Shown one piece after another: positions 18,440-27,250 of a stretch of DNA of 64,000 nucleotides. Source of the DNA: Streptomyces sp. NBC_00708 (GTDB taxonomy: Bacteria; Actinomycetota; Actinomycetes; Streptomycetales; Streptomycetaceae); NCBI GenBank assembly GCA_036226585.1, contig CP108997.1, positions 1,302,001 to 1,366,000 on the forward strand, read 5' to 3'. The translations under genes were made by a program, and so were the position numbers. Every line of letters begins with the position of its first letter. Within the stretch, counting starts at the first letter, position 1. The notes below the pieces were generated by a model that saw only the letters and a program-made list of their open reading frames with translations, was not told the DNA's origin and made no database searches.

Positions 18440-19233
18440 CGGACGGCGAGCTGGGTCAGCAGGAGGTCCGACCCATGGGTCTCCACCTCGAAGAGGCCGG
18501 TGCGGTCGGCGGTGAAGGTGACCGTGACGGTCCGCCCGGCGGGCAGCTTCGCCTCCTTGTCGTAGCCGTGGACGTGCAGGGTGTCGTCGCGGTCGCTGCG
18601 CACCCGCAGGCGCACCGTGCGGCCCTTCTTGATCTCGGTGCGGCCGGGTGCGGGGGTGACCTTGCCGTCCTTGACGGCCACGTCGATCGTGGTGGCGTCG
18701 GGGTCGGCGCTCGCGGCGGCCTCGGTCAGGGTGGCGGCGGCCCTGACCGGGGTGGAGCCGACGGCCCAGGCGGTGTGGTCGTCGGCATACAGCCCGGCGG
18801 TGAGCCGGGTGCCGCCCCCGGCCGCCCGGAGCAGCGACTCGGGGAGGTGGAACCAGGCGCCGTAGACCCGGGCCAGCGGGTGGCCGTCCAGGAAGAGCTG
18901 GGCGTGGCCGCGTCCGGCGAGCGCGGCGCCGCCCACGCTGTCCGGGGTGAACCGGAAGTCGCGCACGGTGAGGTGGACGTTCCAGCCGTCCTCCGAGTCG
19001 GGCCGGACGGCGACGCTCACCCCGGGCGCTCCTTCGGCGTCGACCTGGCGGAGCCGGTGGCCGTTGCCGTCGTCGGCCTTCAGGAGGCGGCCGTTGCTGC
19101 CGGTGTCCTCGGCGTGGCTGGTGCCGGGCTTGTGGTGGGTGGTGGCCCTGCCCCCGCAGGCGCCCGCGCCGAGGGCGAGGACGGCGGCGGTGAGCAGGGC
19201 GAGGGCGGTACGGGCGGGGCGGGCGCGGTTCAT
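18436..19233 (-). CDS. lipoprotein with C-terminal cupredoxin-like domain
   Basis: A 265-residue exported lipoprotein. The signal peptide ends in LGAGAC with the lipobox Cys at about residue 26. The middle part has a His-containing strand region (GHAQLFLDGHPLARVYGAWFH is the core pattern). The last 85 residues look like a cupredoxin_1 domain: EIKKGRTVRLRVRSD, then DTLHVHGYD, and FEVETH near the end, placing His residues where copper ligands usually sit. The start overlaps the stop of the beta-helix gene by ATGA. Copper or iron handling at the outer face of the membrane is inferred. Confidence 0.82.
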   Translation of the reverse strand: MNRARPARTALALLTAAVLALGAGACGGRATTHHKPGTSHAEDTGSNGRLLKADDGNGHRLRQVDAEGAPGVSVAVRPDSEDGWNVHLTVRDFRFTPDSVGGAALAGRGHAQLFLDGHPLARVYGAWFHLPESLLRAAGGGTRLTAGLYADDHTAWAVGSTPVRAAATLTEAAASADPDATTIDVAVKDGKVTPAPGRTEIKKGRTVRLRVRSDRDDTLHVHGYDKEAKLPAGRTVTVTFTADRTGLFEVETHGSDLLLTQLAVR

Positions 19234-21395
19234 GAGGGGTCGCCTTCCGGTTCCGGTGCGGTGGCGTCGGTCTTCGCGGCGGGCGCCGGTACGGAAGGAG
19301 CGGCGGCGGGCGCCGGTACGGAGGGGGCGGCGGGCGAGGGCTCCGGCGCGTCCGCACCGTCCGGCCCCCTGTCGTCGGCGCCCCCGGCGCCCTCCGTGCC
19401 CCGCTCCCCGTGCCGGGCGGCGGCCACGACGGCCCAGACGACCCAGACCAGGCCGAGCAGCCCGCGCACCCAGGCCGGGCTCAGCGGGATCCACGGGATC
19501 ATGAACACGGCCTTGTCCAGCGCGTCGAGCAGCGTCAGCGCGCCCAGCACCACGGTCACCCAGCCGAACACCGGGCGCGCCGGACGCAGGGCCAGGCCGA
19601 TGCCGGTCCACCAGAGCCCGGTCAGCAGCAGCGCCAGGGCGGGCACATAGGTGGCGGCGAGGCCCATGGTCGATCCGGCGACGTCCAGGCCGAGACCGAT
19701 GAGGCCGATGACGGACGCGACGGTCGCGAGCCGGCTGTCCCGCAGCCGCCGCCACCACAGCACCCCGCCGACGAGCACGAGGACCACGGCGATGCCCAGG
19801 GCGGCCTGGACCTCGACGCGTTCGATACCGCGTGCCCCGTACCAGTCGCAGCCGGCCGGCAGCCTGCGGGCCCGTACGTCGTAGTCGGCGCAGACCAGCA
19901 GCTGGGCGAGCTTGACGGGTTCGCCGACGAGCCGGTCGGTGGAGCCGGAGACCACGCCCCGCTTCTCGCCGCAGGCGGGCAGGGACCGCGGGGTGGAGGC
20001 GCCGGTGTCGGACTGCCAGCAGTTGCCGTCGCCCTGGCCGTCCCACCAGACGTCGGTGCCGTTGGGGCGCGCCTTGCCGTTCTTGTCCTCGCCGAGGTGG
20101 TTGCCGGCGTACCGGTTGTGGTGCGAGGTGTCGGTCTGCTTGCCGAGGGCGTTCTCGCCGCGGATGAAGGCGGGGACGGCGCTCAGGAAGAAGGCGGCGC
20201 GTTTCTGGCCGTAGATCCAGTTGTCCTCGTAGCGGTTCCAGTTGCCGCCGGCGGTGATGATGCCGGTGCCCGGGGGCATGGAGATCTGCGGGCAGACCAC
20301 CCCGTCCTCGTACCCCCGCTCGGCGGGCGGCTTGGCGCAGGTGCCGTCGGCGACGTAGCGGTAGTAGTCGGCGTTGTTGTCGTGGATCAGGTTGCGTTCG
20401 AAGCGGGCGTGGTTCTGCGGGAGTCCGGGGTGGCCGGGGAAAGCGCTGTCCATCGAGGCGCCGCCCATGTTGTGGTCGAACTCGTTGTCGTGGACATAGA
20501 CGGAGTCGCCGGCGGTGCCGGAGTAGCCGACCATGCTGTGGTGGCTGTGGCAGCCGGTGATCTCGATCGAGTAGCGCGGGACGTCGTAGCCGTAGCCGTC
20601 GTTGATGTCGGAGGCGCTGCCCGGATAGATGCCGGAGTCGCCGTTGCCGTAGGACTCGCAGTTCTTGTACAGCCCGTGGTCGCTGGCGAAGGTCAGGAAG
20701 CCGTACTCGTCGTTCCAGCGGGTCAGGACGTCGTCGATGACGAAGCCGTCCTGGGCCAGGACGTAGAGCGAGTTGAAGGTGGTGCGCTGGGCGGTGAAGT
20801 TCTTGAAGTAGATCCCGTCGGACTTGTCCGAGCGGATCGCGTTGAGCTTGCGGTACTTGGCGTCGATGACGACGTCCGTGCGCGCCGCGCCGGTGCCCTC
20901 GATCTGGAGGTCCTTCTTGCCGAGGATCGCCACCAGGTTCTGGTTGTGGGGGCACTTCGCCTGCTGCTCGTAGCTGAGGATCTGGTAGCCGAGCTGGGAG
21001 TTGGGTGCCTTCAGCCGGGCGCACTCCCCGGTGGGCTTCGGCAGCGAGGGCTCCTCCTCGTAGAGGCCGGGCAGGATCGCGATGTTCTTCCCGGGTCCCG
21101 TGACCGCGTCGACCGCCTGCTGGAGGTGGCGGTAGCCGGACTTCCGGCACCGTTCGAAGAGCGTCAGATTCCTGGCCTTCAGGGCGGCCGGGAATCCGGA
21201 GATCCGGCGCTCGAAGTCGGCCCGGTCGGTCTTGCAGACCAGGAGATCGGGCTCTCCGGTGCGGTGCACGGGGACGCTGCCGGTGCCGTCGGGCAGGGTG
21301 ACCGGCCGTTCCTCGTGCGCCTGGGCGGCGGGGGCGGCGAGAAGGGCGGCGACGAGCGCCGCCAGGACCACCAGAAGTCTTCGTGTCCACGACAT
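19230..21395 (-). CDS. secreted right-handed beta-helix protein with C-terminal membrane segments
   Basis: A 721-residue protein. A signal peptide (residues 1-26, ending AAQAHE) is followed by a parallel beta-helix region (about 90-480) with repeated short turns such as GDSVYVHDNEFDHNMGG and SIEITGCHSHHS. About four hydrophobic helices (550-680) and an Ala/Pro-rich acidic tail come after that. The beta-helix resembles carbohydrate-binding or NosD/CASH-type proteins. The chosen ATG has no ribosome site, but TACTCT lies seven bases upstream, so the message is probably leaderless. It is the first gene of a coupled operon with the lipoprotein and membrane-protein genes. Role unknown. Confidence 0.8.
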   Translation of the reverse strand: MSWTRRLLVVLAALVAALLAAPAAQAHEERPVTLPDGTGSVPVHRTGEPDLLVCKTDRADFERRISGFPAALKARNLTLFERCRKSGYRHLQQAVDAVTGPGKNIAILPGLYEEEPSLPKPTGECARLKAPNSQLGYQILSYEQQAKCPHNQNLVAILGKKDLQIEGTGAARTDVVIDAKYRKLNAIRSDKSDGIYFKNFTAQRTTFNSLYVLAQDGFVIDDVLTRWNDEYGFLTFASDHGLYKNCESYGNGDSGIYPGSASDINDGYGYDVPRYSIEITGCHSHHSMVGYSGTAGDSVYVHDNEFDHNMGGASMDSAFPGHPGLPQNHARFERNLIHDNNADYYRYVADGTCAKPPAERGYEDGVVCPQISMPPGTGIITAGGNWNRYEDNWIYGQKRAAFFLSAVPAFIRGENALGKQTDTSHHNRYAGNHLGEDKNGKARPNGTDVWWDGQGDGNCWQSDTGASTPRSLPACGEKRGVVSGSTDRLVGEPVKLAQLLVCADYDVRARRLPAGCDWYGARGIERVEVQAALGIAVVLVLVGGVLWWRRLRDSRLATVASVIGLIGLGLDVAGSTMGLAATYVPALALLLTGLWWTGIGLALRPARPVFGWVTVVLGALTLLDALDKAVFMIPWIPLSPAWVRGLLGLVWVVWAVVAAARHGERGTEGAGGADDRGPDGADAPEPSPAAPSVPAPAAAPSVPAPAAKTDATAPEPEGDPS

Positions 21396-21453
21396 GTGGC
21401 GGAGAGTAGAGCATTGTTCAGCTTTTTGAACCCCTTCTGCACGACGAATGCCG

Positions 21454-21482
21454 TTGACTCGCCCCGCTTCCATTCCTACGGT
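21454..21482 (+). promoter_or_regulatory. promoter of hmgA
   Basis: TTGACT (21454-21459), a 17-base spacer and TACGGT (21477-21482), 32 bases before the hmgA ATG. The -10 matches a frequent Streptomyces form. The divergent beta-helix promoter lies within 80 bp. Confidence 0.6.
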
Positions 21483-21514
21483 TGTGCATAGGATTCCTTC
21501 GGACGGGAGCGCAC

Positions 21515-22843
21515 ATGGGCGGCAACGAGCAGGCGAAGAAGACGGCGGAGGGGCTTGAGTACTCCTCCGGCTTCGGCAATGAGCACAGCTCGGAAGCGGT
21601 GCCGGGAGCGCTCCCGCACGGGCGCAACTCCCCGCAGCGCGCCCCCCTGGGGCTGTACGCGGAGCAGCTGAGCGGTTCGGCGTTCACCGAGCCGCGCGCC
21701 CACAACCACCGCAGCTGGCTCTACCGCATCCGCCCCTCGGCGGCCCATCCCCCGTTCGTCCGCATCGGCAACGCCGCACTGCGCACCGCCCCGTTCACCG
21801 AGACCGTGCCCGACCCGAACCGGCTGCGCTGGGACCCGCTCCCGGACCCCCTGCCCGGCACAGACTTCGTCTCCGGCCTCTGGACCCTGGGCGGCAACGG
21901 CGACGCGGCGCAGCGCAGCGGCATGGCCGTGCACCTGTACCACGCCAACACGTCCATGACGGACCGGGTGTTCAGCGACAGCGACGGCGAGCTGCTGATC
22001 GTCCCCCAGCACGGCGGGCTCCTCCTGCGCACCGAACTGGGCCTGCTGCGCGCCGAGCCCGGCCATGTCGCCCTGATCCCGCGCGGAGTCCGCTTCCGCG
22101 TGGAGCTGCTCGACGGGACCGCGCGCGGGTACGTCTGCGAGAACTACGGCCGCCCGTTCGTCCTGCCGGACCTCGGCCCGATCGGCGCCAACGGCCTGGC
22201 CAACGCGCGGGACTTCCTGGCCCCGGTCGCCGCCTACGAGGAGGTGGAGCGGCCGGTCGAGGTGATCAACAAGTACTGCGGCAACCTCTGGGCCGCGACC
22301 TACGACCACTCCCCGCTCGATGTCGTCGCCTGGCACGGCAACCACACCCCGTACGTCTACGACCTGCGCCGTTTCAACGTCATCGGCTCGATCAGCTACG
22401 ACCACCCGGACCCGTCGATCTTCACGGTGCTCACCTCGCCGTCGGACACGCCGGGCCTGGCCGGGGTCGACTTCGTGGTGTTCGCGCCGCGCTGGCTGGT
22501 CGGCGAGGACACCTTCCGTCCGCCGTACTTCCACCGCAACGTGATGAGCGAGTATATGGGCCTGATCGAGGGCGCGTACGACGCGAAGACGGCCGGAAAG
22601 GGCGGCTTCGTGCCCGGCGGCGGCTCGCTGCACACCATGATGTCGGCGCACGGCCCGGACCGGGAGACCTTCGACAGGGCGAGCGCGGCCGAGCTGAAGC
22701 CGCAGAAGATCGACGACGGTCTGGCCTTCATGTTCGAGACGCGCTGGCCGGTCATCACGACCGCGCAGGCGGCGACGGCGGACCATCTGCAGCACGGCTA
22801 CGACGACGTGTGGCAGGGTCTGAGCCGCAACTTCAGGCCGTGA
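21515..22843 (+). CDS. hmgA: homogentisate 1,2-dioxygenase
   Basis: A 442-residue Fe(II) ring-cleavage enzyme of tyrosine and phenylalanine breakdown; it converts homogentisate to maleylacetoacetate. The N-terminal [13 protein letters not shown] motif is diagnostic. In the C-terminal half, [16 protein letters not shown] and [18 protein letters not shown] hold the iron ligands His and Glu. GGGAG precedes the ATG at 21515. No maleylacetoacetate isomerase or fumarylacetoacetase gene is near. The GntR gene that follows after 35 bp may be co-transcribed. Confidence 0.97.
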   Translation: MGGNEQAKKTAEGLEYSSGFGNEHSSEAVPGALPHGRNSPQRAPLGLYAEQLSGSAFTEPRAHNHRSWLYRIRPSAAHPPFVRIGNAALRTAPFTETVPDPNRLRWDPLPDPLPGTDFVSGLWTLGGNGDAAQRSGMAVHLYHANTSMTDRVFSDSDGELLIVPQHGGLLLRTELGLLRAEPGHVALIPRGVRFRVELLDGTARGYVCENYGRPFVLPDLGPIGANGLANARDFLAPVAAYEEVERPVEVINKYCGNLWAATYDHSPLDVVAWHGNHTPYVYDLRRFNVIGSISYDHPDPSIFTVLTSPSDTPGLAGVDFVVFAPRWLVGEDTFRPPYFHRNVMSEYMGLIEGAYDAKTAGKGGFVPGGGSLHTMMSAHGPDRETFDRASAAELKPQKIDDGLAFMFETRWPVITTAQAATADHLQHGYDDVWQGLSRNFRP

Positions 22844-22878
22844 CGGACCCCGGCAGGCCCTAGGGCCGGCGACGACGC

Positions 22879-23679
22879 ATGCAGGAGAACCAGGTGCCGC
22901 AGCCCGCTCCGAACAGCCCCGCGCCCGGGGGCGGCGCCTTCGCGCCCGACTCGCTGGTCCTGAACCGCAAGCTGCCGCTGTGGTACCAGGTCTCGCAGTC
23001 GCTGCGGGCGTCGATACTCGGCCGCTCCCCCGACGCGACACTCCGGCTGCCCACCGAGGAGCAGCTCGCGGCGCACTACGGGGTCAGCGTCCTCACCATG
23101 CGCCAGGCGCTGAAGGAGCTGGAGACGGAGGGCCTGATCAGCCGGCACCGGCGGCGCGGCACGTTCATCGAGCCGCGCGCCCGCCGGGGCTCGCCGGTCC
23201 GGCTGCTCGGCTCGATCGACGCGATCGTCGCCCAGCAGTCGGGCGAGCGCAGCACCCTGCTCGACCACGGCCCGGTGCCGGTGCCGGGCGAGGTGGCCGA
23301 GCACTTCCCGGGCTGCGCCGAGGTCGTCGGCTACCGCAGGCTGCGGTGCGAGGAGGCGAGCGGCGAGCCGACCAACTGGGCGCAGAACTGGGTGCACCCG
23401 GAGGTGGCGGCGGGCCTGGACCCGGCCGACCTCGACCGGTGGCCGATGACCAAGGTGCTGCGCGACCGGGTCGGCGTCCCGATCTCCCGGATCACCGACA
23501 CGGTCGAGGCCCGCCTCGCCGACCCGGCCACCGCCGAACTGCTGGGCGTCCCGCTGCTGAGCCCGATCCTGTACTACACGGGCGTGACGTACGACGAGGA
23601 CGGCCGGGTGGTCGACGTGGCGCAGATCCGCTACCGGGGCGACCGGTTCTCGTTCTCGGTGACGGTGGACGCGCACTGA
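22879..23679 (+). CDS. GntR-family regulator with UTRA domain
   Basis: A 266-residue HutC/UTRA-type regulator. The winged helix reads RLPTEEQLAAHYGVSVLTMRQAL, followed by ETEGLISRHRRRGTFI, and the UTRA ligand-binding fold covers about residues 110-262. It lies directly behind hmgA and could sense a tyrosine-pathway metabolite; this is inferred from position only. The last codons and the stop fall inside a 17-bp tandem repeat that continues downstream, so the present C-terminus (VTVDAH) may have been shaped by repeat expansion. Confidence 0.9.
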   Translation: MQENQVPQPAPNSPAPGGGAFAPDSLVLNRKLPLWYQVSQSLRASILGRSPDATLRLPTEEQLAAHYGVSVLTMRQALKELETEGLISRHRRRGTFIEPRARRGSPVRLLGSIDAIVAQQSGERSTLLDHGPVPVPGEVAEHFPGCAEVVGYRRLRCEEASGEPTNWAQNWVHPEVAAGLDPADLDRWPMTKVLRDRVGVPISRITDTVEARLADPATAELLGVPLLSPILYYTGVTYDEDGRVVDVAQIRYRGDRFSFSVTVDAH

Positions 23680-23829
23680 CGGTGGAGGCGCGCTGACGGT
23701 GGACGCGCACCGGCGGTGGACCCGCACCGGCGGTGGACCCGCACCGGCGGTGGACGCGCACTGACGGTGGACCCGCACCGGCGGTGGACCCGCACCGGCG
23801 GTGGAAGCGCACCGGCGGTGGACGCGCAC
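23660..23829 (+). repeat. tandem repeat, ten copies of a 17-bp unit
   Basis: Ten imperfect head-to-tail copies of a unit like CGGCGGTGGACCCGCAC or TGACGGTGGACGCGCAC. The first copy is the 3' end of the GntR gene, and the second copy supplies its TGA stop. Variation is limited to a few positions (TGA or CGG at the start; GGACG, GGACC, GGAAG or GGAGG inside). Since 17 is not a multiple of three, each copy shifts the frame. Confidence 0.92.
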
Positions 23830-23939
23830 CGATCGCGCGGGGGCGCCGGGGGCCGGCCGGGCGCCCTGCCGCCGTCCCCGTCGCCGCCGTTACGATGCCG
23901 GGGAAGGCGGCGGGCGTGGCAGGCGGGGAGGGCGACACG

Positions 23940-25169
23940 GTGGCAGCACCGGCAGCGGCCGGGTCCGGCGAGGGCCCGCGCGGCCCCCTCCTCGACGACC
24001 TCATGCCCTGGTCCGTACGCCCGCTGCGCACCGGGCGCCCCTGGGTGACCGCCCCCGACGCGGCGTCCCTCCGCACCCGCTGGGACCGGCTCGTACGGGC
24101 GTCCGGCGAGGAGCGCGAGCGGCTGTTCGCCCCGACCCGTGCCCGTACGCAGCTCAGCGCCGTGGCCGCGCTGCCCGGCCGGTCCGGTGGCACCGGCCGC
24201 TTCGCCCGCGAGTCGGGCCCGTGCCCGGAGCCGGTGCGGGTCCTGCACGGCCCGTTCGACGAACAGTGGCTGCTCCCCGACCACCGCCTGATCGACGTGG
24301 CCCGGCCCGAGCTGTGGCGGGTCGCCGACGACCATCAGCTCTTCCTCGTCGAGCACGGCCGGGTGCCGAACGATCCCGGCCCCGCCGTGTCGGTGACGGC
24401 GCTGCTCCCCGACGGCCACTCCCCCGCAGGGCGCCCCGGCCGCGTCCGCCCGCTGTACCGCCGCCCCGGCGGCCTCGAACCCAACCTCGCCCCGGGCCTG
24501 CTCCCGGCCCTGCGGGCGCGGTACGGGGAGACGGTCACCGCCGAGTCGGTGCTCGCCTGGATCCTGGCGGCGGCCCGCTCCTCACCGGCCGGCTGCGTGG
24601 TCCCGCTGCCGGCGGACGCCGCGCGCTGGGCGGACGGGGTGGAGCTGGGCCGTGAGCTGCTGCGGCTCCAGCTGCGCGGGGCGCGCGGGGCGGAGCGCCC
24701 CCGGCTGCCGGGCGGGCAGCGCCCCTATGTGCGGGCCGCCGTCCCGCCCGACCCGGCGCCGCTGTCGTACGACGCCGAGGAGCGGGTGCTGGGTCTCGGC
24801 GCCGGCCGCGTCTCCCCGGTGCCCTCCGGTGCGTGGGAGTTCCGGGTGAGCGGGGTGCGGGTGCTGGAGCTGTGGTTCGAGCGCCGGACGGCGGCTCCCG
24901 GGCCGGCGGGTCTGGAGGCCGTGCGTCCGCCCGCCTGGCTCCAGGAGTGGACCTCGGAGCTGCTGGAGCTGATCACGCTGCTCGCCCTGCTCGCCGAACT
25001 GCGGCCCCGGCAGGAGGAGCTGGCCGACGCGCTCGCGGCAGGGCCGGACACCGGCGTCGAGGAGCTGCGCGCGACGGGGGTGCTGCCGGTGGCGGAGGCG
25101 GCGCGGCGGCCCGCGTCGGTGCTGGACCACCAGGAGGAGGGCCCGGACGGGCAGTTCGCGCTGCTGTGA
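23940..25169 (+). CDS. stand-alone protein like the specificity domain of type ISP restriction enzymes
   Basis: A 409-residue protein. The C-terminal half has the pattern of the LlaBIII-type C-terminal specificity domain: LSYDAEERVLGLGAGRVSPV, EFRVSGVRVLELWFERR, then a WTSELLELITLLALL helix pair. The N-terminal part (PRGPLLDDLMPWSVRPLRTG, then an Arg-rich stretch) also resembles the module that precedes it in type ISP enzymes. No nuclease, helicase or methyltransferase domain is present or adjacent. The GTG at 23940 is chosen because GGGGAGG is nine bases upstream and TACGAT at 23891 can serve as -10. An in-frame ATG at 23895 is the alternative. Confidence 0.75.
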   Translation: MAAPAAAGSGEGPRGPLLDDLMPWSVRPLRTGRPWVTAPDAASLRTRWDRLVRASGEERERLFAPTRARTQLSAVAALPGRSGGTGRFARESGPCPEPVRVLHGPFDEQWLLPDHRLIDVARPELWRVADDHQLFLVEHGRVPNDPGPAVSVTALLPDGHSPAGRPGRVRPLYRRPGGLEPNLAPGLLPALRARYGETVTAESVLAWILAAARSSPAGCVVPLPADAARWADGVELGRELLRLQLRGARGAERPRLPGGQRPYVRAAVPPDPAPLSYDAEERVLGLGAGRVSPVPSGAWEFRVSGVRVLELWFERRTAAPGPAGLEAVRPPAWLQEWTSELLELITLLALLAELRPRQEELADALAAGPDTGVEELRATGVLPVAEAARRPASVLDHQEEGPDGQFALL

Positions 25170-25174
25170 GACGC

Positions 25175-25210
25175 GGCCCCAGGAAGGGGCCTGTCCGCCG
25201 GATCTGGCGG
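25175..25210. terminator. terminator hairpins
   Basis: Two short stems in a row, GGCCCC/GGGGCC and CCGCC/GGCGG, lie between the convergent ISP-like and TetR genes. Confidence 0.4.
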
Positions 25211-25225
25211 TCAAACGGGCAGGTC

Positions 25226-25834
25226 CTAGTCGGACAGCGTGACGGGCCGGTCCAGGGCGCCCAGCAGGCGGACGAAGCCGGATTCCAGGAAAGCGCCCAG
25301 CTCGTCGAGGGCGTCCGGGTCCTCCAGCGGCCAGCTGGTGACGGCCTCCTCGGCGAAGGCGAGCCAGGCCCGGGTGGCGAGGGTCAGCCGGGGCGTCTGC
25401 GGCATCCCGAGCCGCCGCTGCCCCTCCTCCACCCGGCGGGCGAGGGTGGCGCGGGTGGCCTCGACGATGTCCTCGACGGCGGGGTGGCTGCCTGCGGCGC
25501 CCCGGACGAGGGCGCGGTAGACCTTGCGGCGCCCGGTCACGTACGCGACGAAACCGGCGATGAACGCGCGCATCCAGGGGACGGGGTCCAGCGAGGCGTC
25601 CGGTTCCGTGGCGGCGGCGAAGTCGTCGCACTCCTGGCGCACCACGGACCGGTAGAAGTCGCGCTTGGAGTCGAAGTAGTGGAAGAGCAGGCCCCTCGAT
25701 ATGCCGGCGCGGCGGGCCACGGCGTCGGTGGACAGCTCGTCCAGGGAGCAATCGGCGAGCATGTCCACGCCAATCGCCACCAATTGCGCCCTCCGCTCGT
25801 CGGGGTGCAGACGCGCGGCTCGCTTCTCGGGCAT
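25226..25834 (-). CDS. TetR-family regulator
   Basis: A 202-residue regulator; the helix-turn-helix STDAVARRAGISRGLLFHYFDSKRDFY lies at about residues 35-61. The ATG at 25834 gives MPEKRAARLHP. No Shine-Dalgarno is seen, and TACACT six bases upstream suggests a leaderless start. Just upstream, 25851-25868 holds the inverted repeat TTCGG-CA-CCGAA with flanking symmetry, a probable autoregulatory operator. Target genes are unknown; its neighbours are a small basic protein and the ISP-like protein. Confidence 0.88.
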   Translation of the reverse strand: MPEKRAARLHPDERRAQLVAIGVDMLADCSLDELSTDAVARRAGISRGLLFHYFDSKRDFYRSVVRQECDDFAAATEPDASLDPVPWMRAFIAGFVAYVTGRRKVYRALVRGAAGSHPAVEDIVEATRATLARRVEEGQRRLGMPQTPRLTLATRAWLAFAEEAVTSWPLEDPDALDELGAFLESGFVRLLGALDRPVTLSD

Positions 25835-25850
25835 GCGCACAGTGTAGAAG

Positions 25851-25868
25851 TAGTTCGGCACCGAATTA
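25851..25868. promoter_or_regulatory. inverted repeat upstream of the TetR gene
   Basis: TAGTTCGGCACCGAATTA has arms TTCGG and CCGAA about a 2-bp centre. It sits about 17-34 bp upstream of the start, where an operator would overlap the promoter. Confidence 0.4.
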
Positions 25869-26000
25869 CCTCGGCACCCATGCGGGCCCCTCCGGACACC
25901 GTGCGTAACCGGGCGCGGACATGGCGACGCGCCACTGCCGGCTCCGGGGATGACGGAAGAGCGAGCAGCAGCGCGATGCCTGGACCAGGGCGCCGTCGGG

Positions 26001-26264
26001 TCAGCGGCGGCTACCGAAGAGCGATCGCCGCAGCCGCCGCAGCGGTGCGAAGAGCGAGACCCGTGCACTTCTGCTGCGCCGGGTGTGTCCGGCGTCGCGC
26101 GAGGTCAGCTCGCGCATCAGCAACGTCGCTTCAGCGGACTCGCGCTGCGGGACGACGGGGCCGCCCAGCACCGCGAGATGACGGTCGAGGCGCGAACTCG
26201 TCGCACTGCTCCCGCATGTAATGGCAGGCACGCGCGCCCTGCTGCGCACCGTTATCTGTTCCAT
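26001..26264 (-). CDS. small basic conserved hypothetical protein
   Basis: An 87-residue protein beginning MEQITVRSRARVPAITCG and ending in an Arg-rich tail (LRRLRRSLFGSRR). GGGGAGTGAC places a ribosome site six bases before the ATG, a clear start. I believe similar short proteins are found across Streptomyces, but I cannot name a family. There are no membrane segments. The basic tail may bind nucleic acid or membrane; this is speculation. Confidence 0.65.
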   Translation of the reverse strand: MEQITVRSRARVPAITCGSSATSSRLDRHLAVLGGPVVPQRESAEATLLMRELTSRDAGHTRRSRSARVSLFAPLRRLRRSLFGSRR

Positions 26265-26419
26265 GTCACTCCCCACCCGTACGAGGGCACTCGGCCCCGG
26301 GCAGGTTAACCCTATCGCCTGCCACCGACACTCGTGTATCCCGGGCGCGGGATTGCGCACACATATACGGAGGTTGACGAACCGTCGGCGAATCCACCCG
26401 ATTCCGGGGCGAGTTGACG

Positions 26420-26443
26420 GGCGCGCCCCTCCCGGGGCGCGCC
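26420..26443. terminator. terminator of the SGNH lipase gene
   Basis: A perfect 10-bp stem GGCGCGCCCC / GGGGCGCGCC with a 4-base loop, seven bases after the lipase stop codon on the minus strand. Confidence 0.65.
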
Positions 26444-26449
26444 ACCGCC

Positions 26450-27250
26450 CTAGTCGAGCGCGTTCAGGACCGGCAGGTAGCCACCGGACTGCCCGGCGGC
26501 GAAGGGGTGGTAGGACTCGCCGATGTTCAGCCAGTTGAGGCTGTGCAGCCAGGCGCTTCCCGAGCAGATCTCGTGCCCGGTGAACGTGCTGGTGACGTCA
26601 CCGAAGCTGAATCCGTGGTCGGCCGCGCGCTTGGCGGTGGCGGCGTTGAGGTAGTCGGCGGCGCCGTTGATGGCGCTGCGCACCTTGTCGCTGAGCCCGA
26701 CGACGCAGCTGCCGCCGATCTTGTAGAAGCGCGGGTAGCCGAGGACGACGACGTGGGCGGAGGGCGCCTTGGCCTCGATCGCGTCGTACACCGAGTTCAG
26801 CTTGCCGGGCAGCGTGGTGTCCACGTAGCTGCGGGCGGTCGCGATGCGGTTGAGGCAGGTGGACTCCGACTGGAGCACACAGGTCGTCATGACGTCGGAG
26901 AAGCCGGCGTCGTTGCCGCCGATGGAGATCGAGACGAGGTCGGTCGAGGCGTTCAGCGGTCCGAGCTGACTGGCGAGCACATCGCCGGTGCGCGCCCCGG
27001 AACAGGCCGTGAAGGAGAAGGAGGCCGGCGAGTGGGCGGCGGCCCAGAGGGAGGGATAGGCGAGGGTGCTGCGCTTGCAGTCACCGCTGGAGCCGATGTA
27101 GCTCCCGGAGCCGACACCCGAGGAGTACGAGTCACCGAGGGCGACGTAGTCGACGGACGGTGCGGCGCTCGCGGTGGCCGCCCCGGTCAGGGCGATGACC
27201 GCGCCGAGCAGGAGCGAGGACGAGAATGCCACAAGTCTGGACAATTTCAC
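26450..27250 (-). CDS. secreted SGNH/GDSL lipase-esterase
   Basis: A 266-residue extracellular lipase similar to the S. rimosus and S. coelicolor (SCO1725-type) enzymes. The signal peptide ends TGAATASAA. Block I is ALGDSYSSG with nucleophile Ser41, the GND block is ISIGGND, and the C-terminal SYHPFAAGQ supplies the catalytic His. Six cysteines fit the three disulfides of the family. The GTG at 27250 has GGGAG upstream. Acts outside the cell on acyl esters. Confidence 0.94.
   Translation of the reverse strand: MKLSRLVAFSSSLLLGAVIALTGAATASAAPSVDYVALGDSYSSGVGSGSYIGSSGDCKRSTLAYPSLWAAAHSPASFSFTACSGARTGDVLASQLGPLNASTDLVSISIGGNDAGFSDVMTTCVLQSESTCLNRIATARSYVDTTLPGKLNSVYDAIEAKAPSAHVVVLGYPRFYKIGGSCVVGLSDKVRSAINGAADYLNAATAKRAADHGFSFGDVTSTFTGHEICSGSAWLHSLNWLNIGESYHPFAAGQSGGYLPVLNALD

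Noticed and set aside
23660..23829. CRISPR array
   Set aside because: The repeats are directly joined with no spacers, the unit is 17 bp, and no cas genes are present.
23733..23939. N-terminal extension of the ISP-like protein through the tandem repeat
   Set aside because: The extension is made of translated repeat units without a ribosome site. GTG 23940 with GGGGAGG is better placed.
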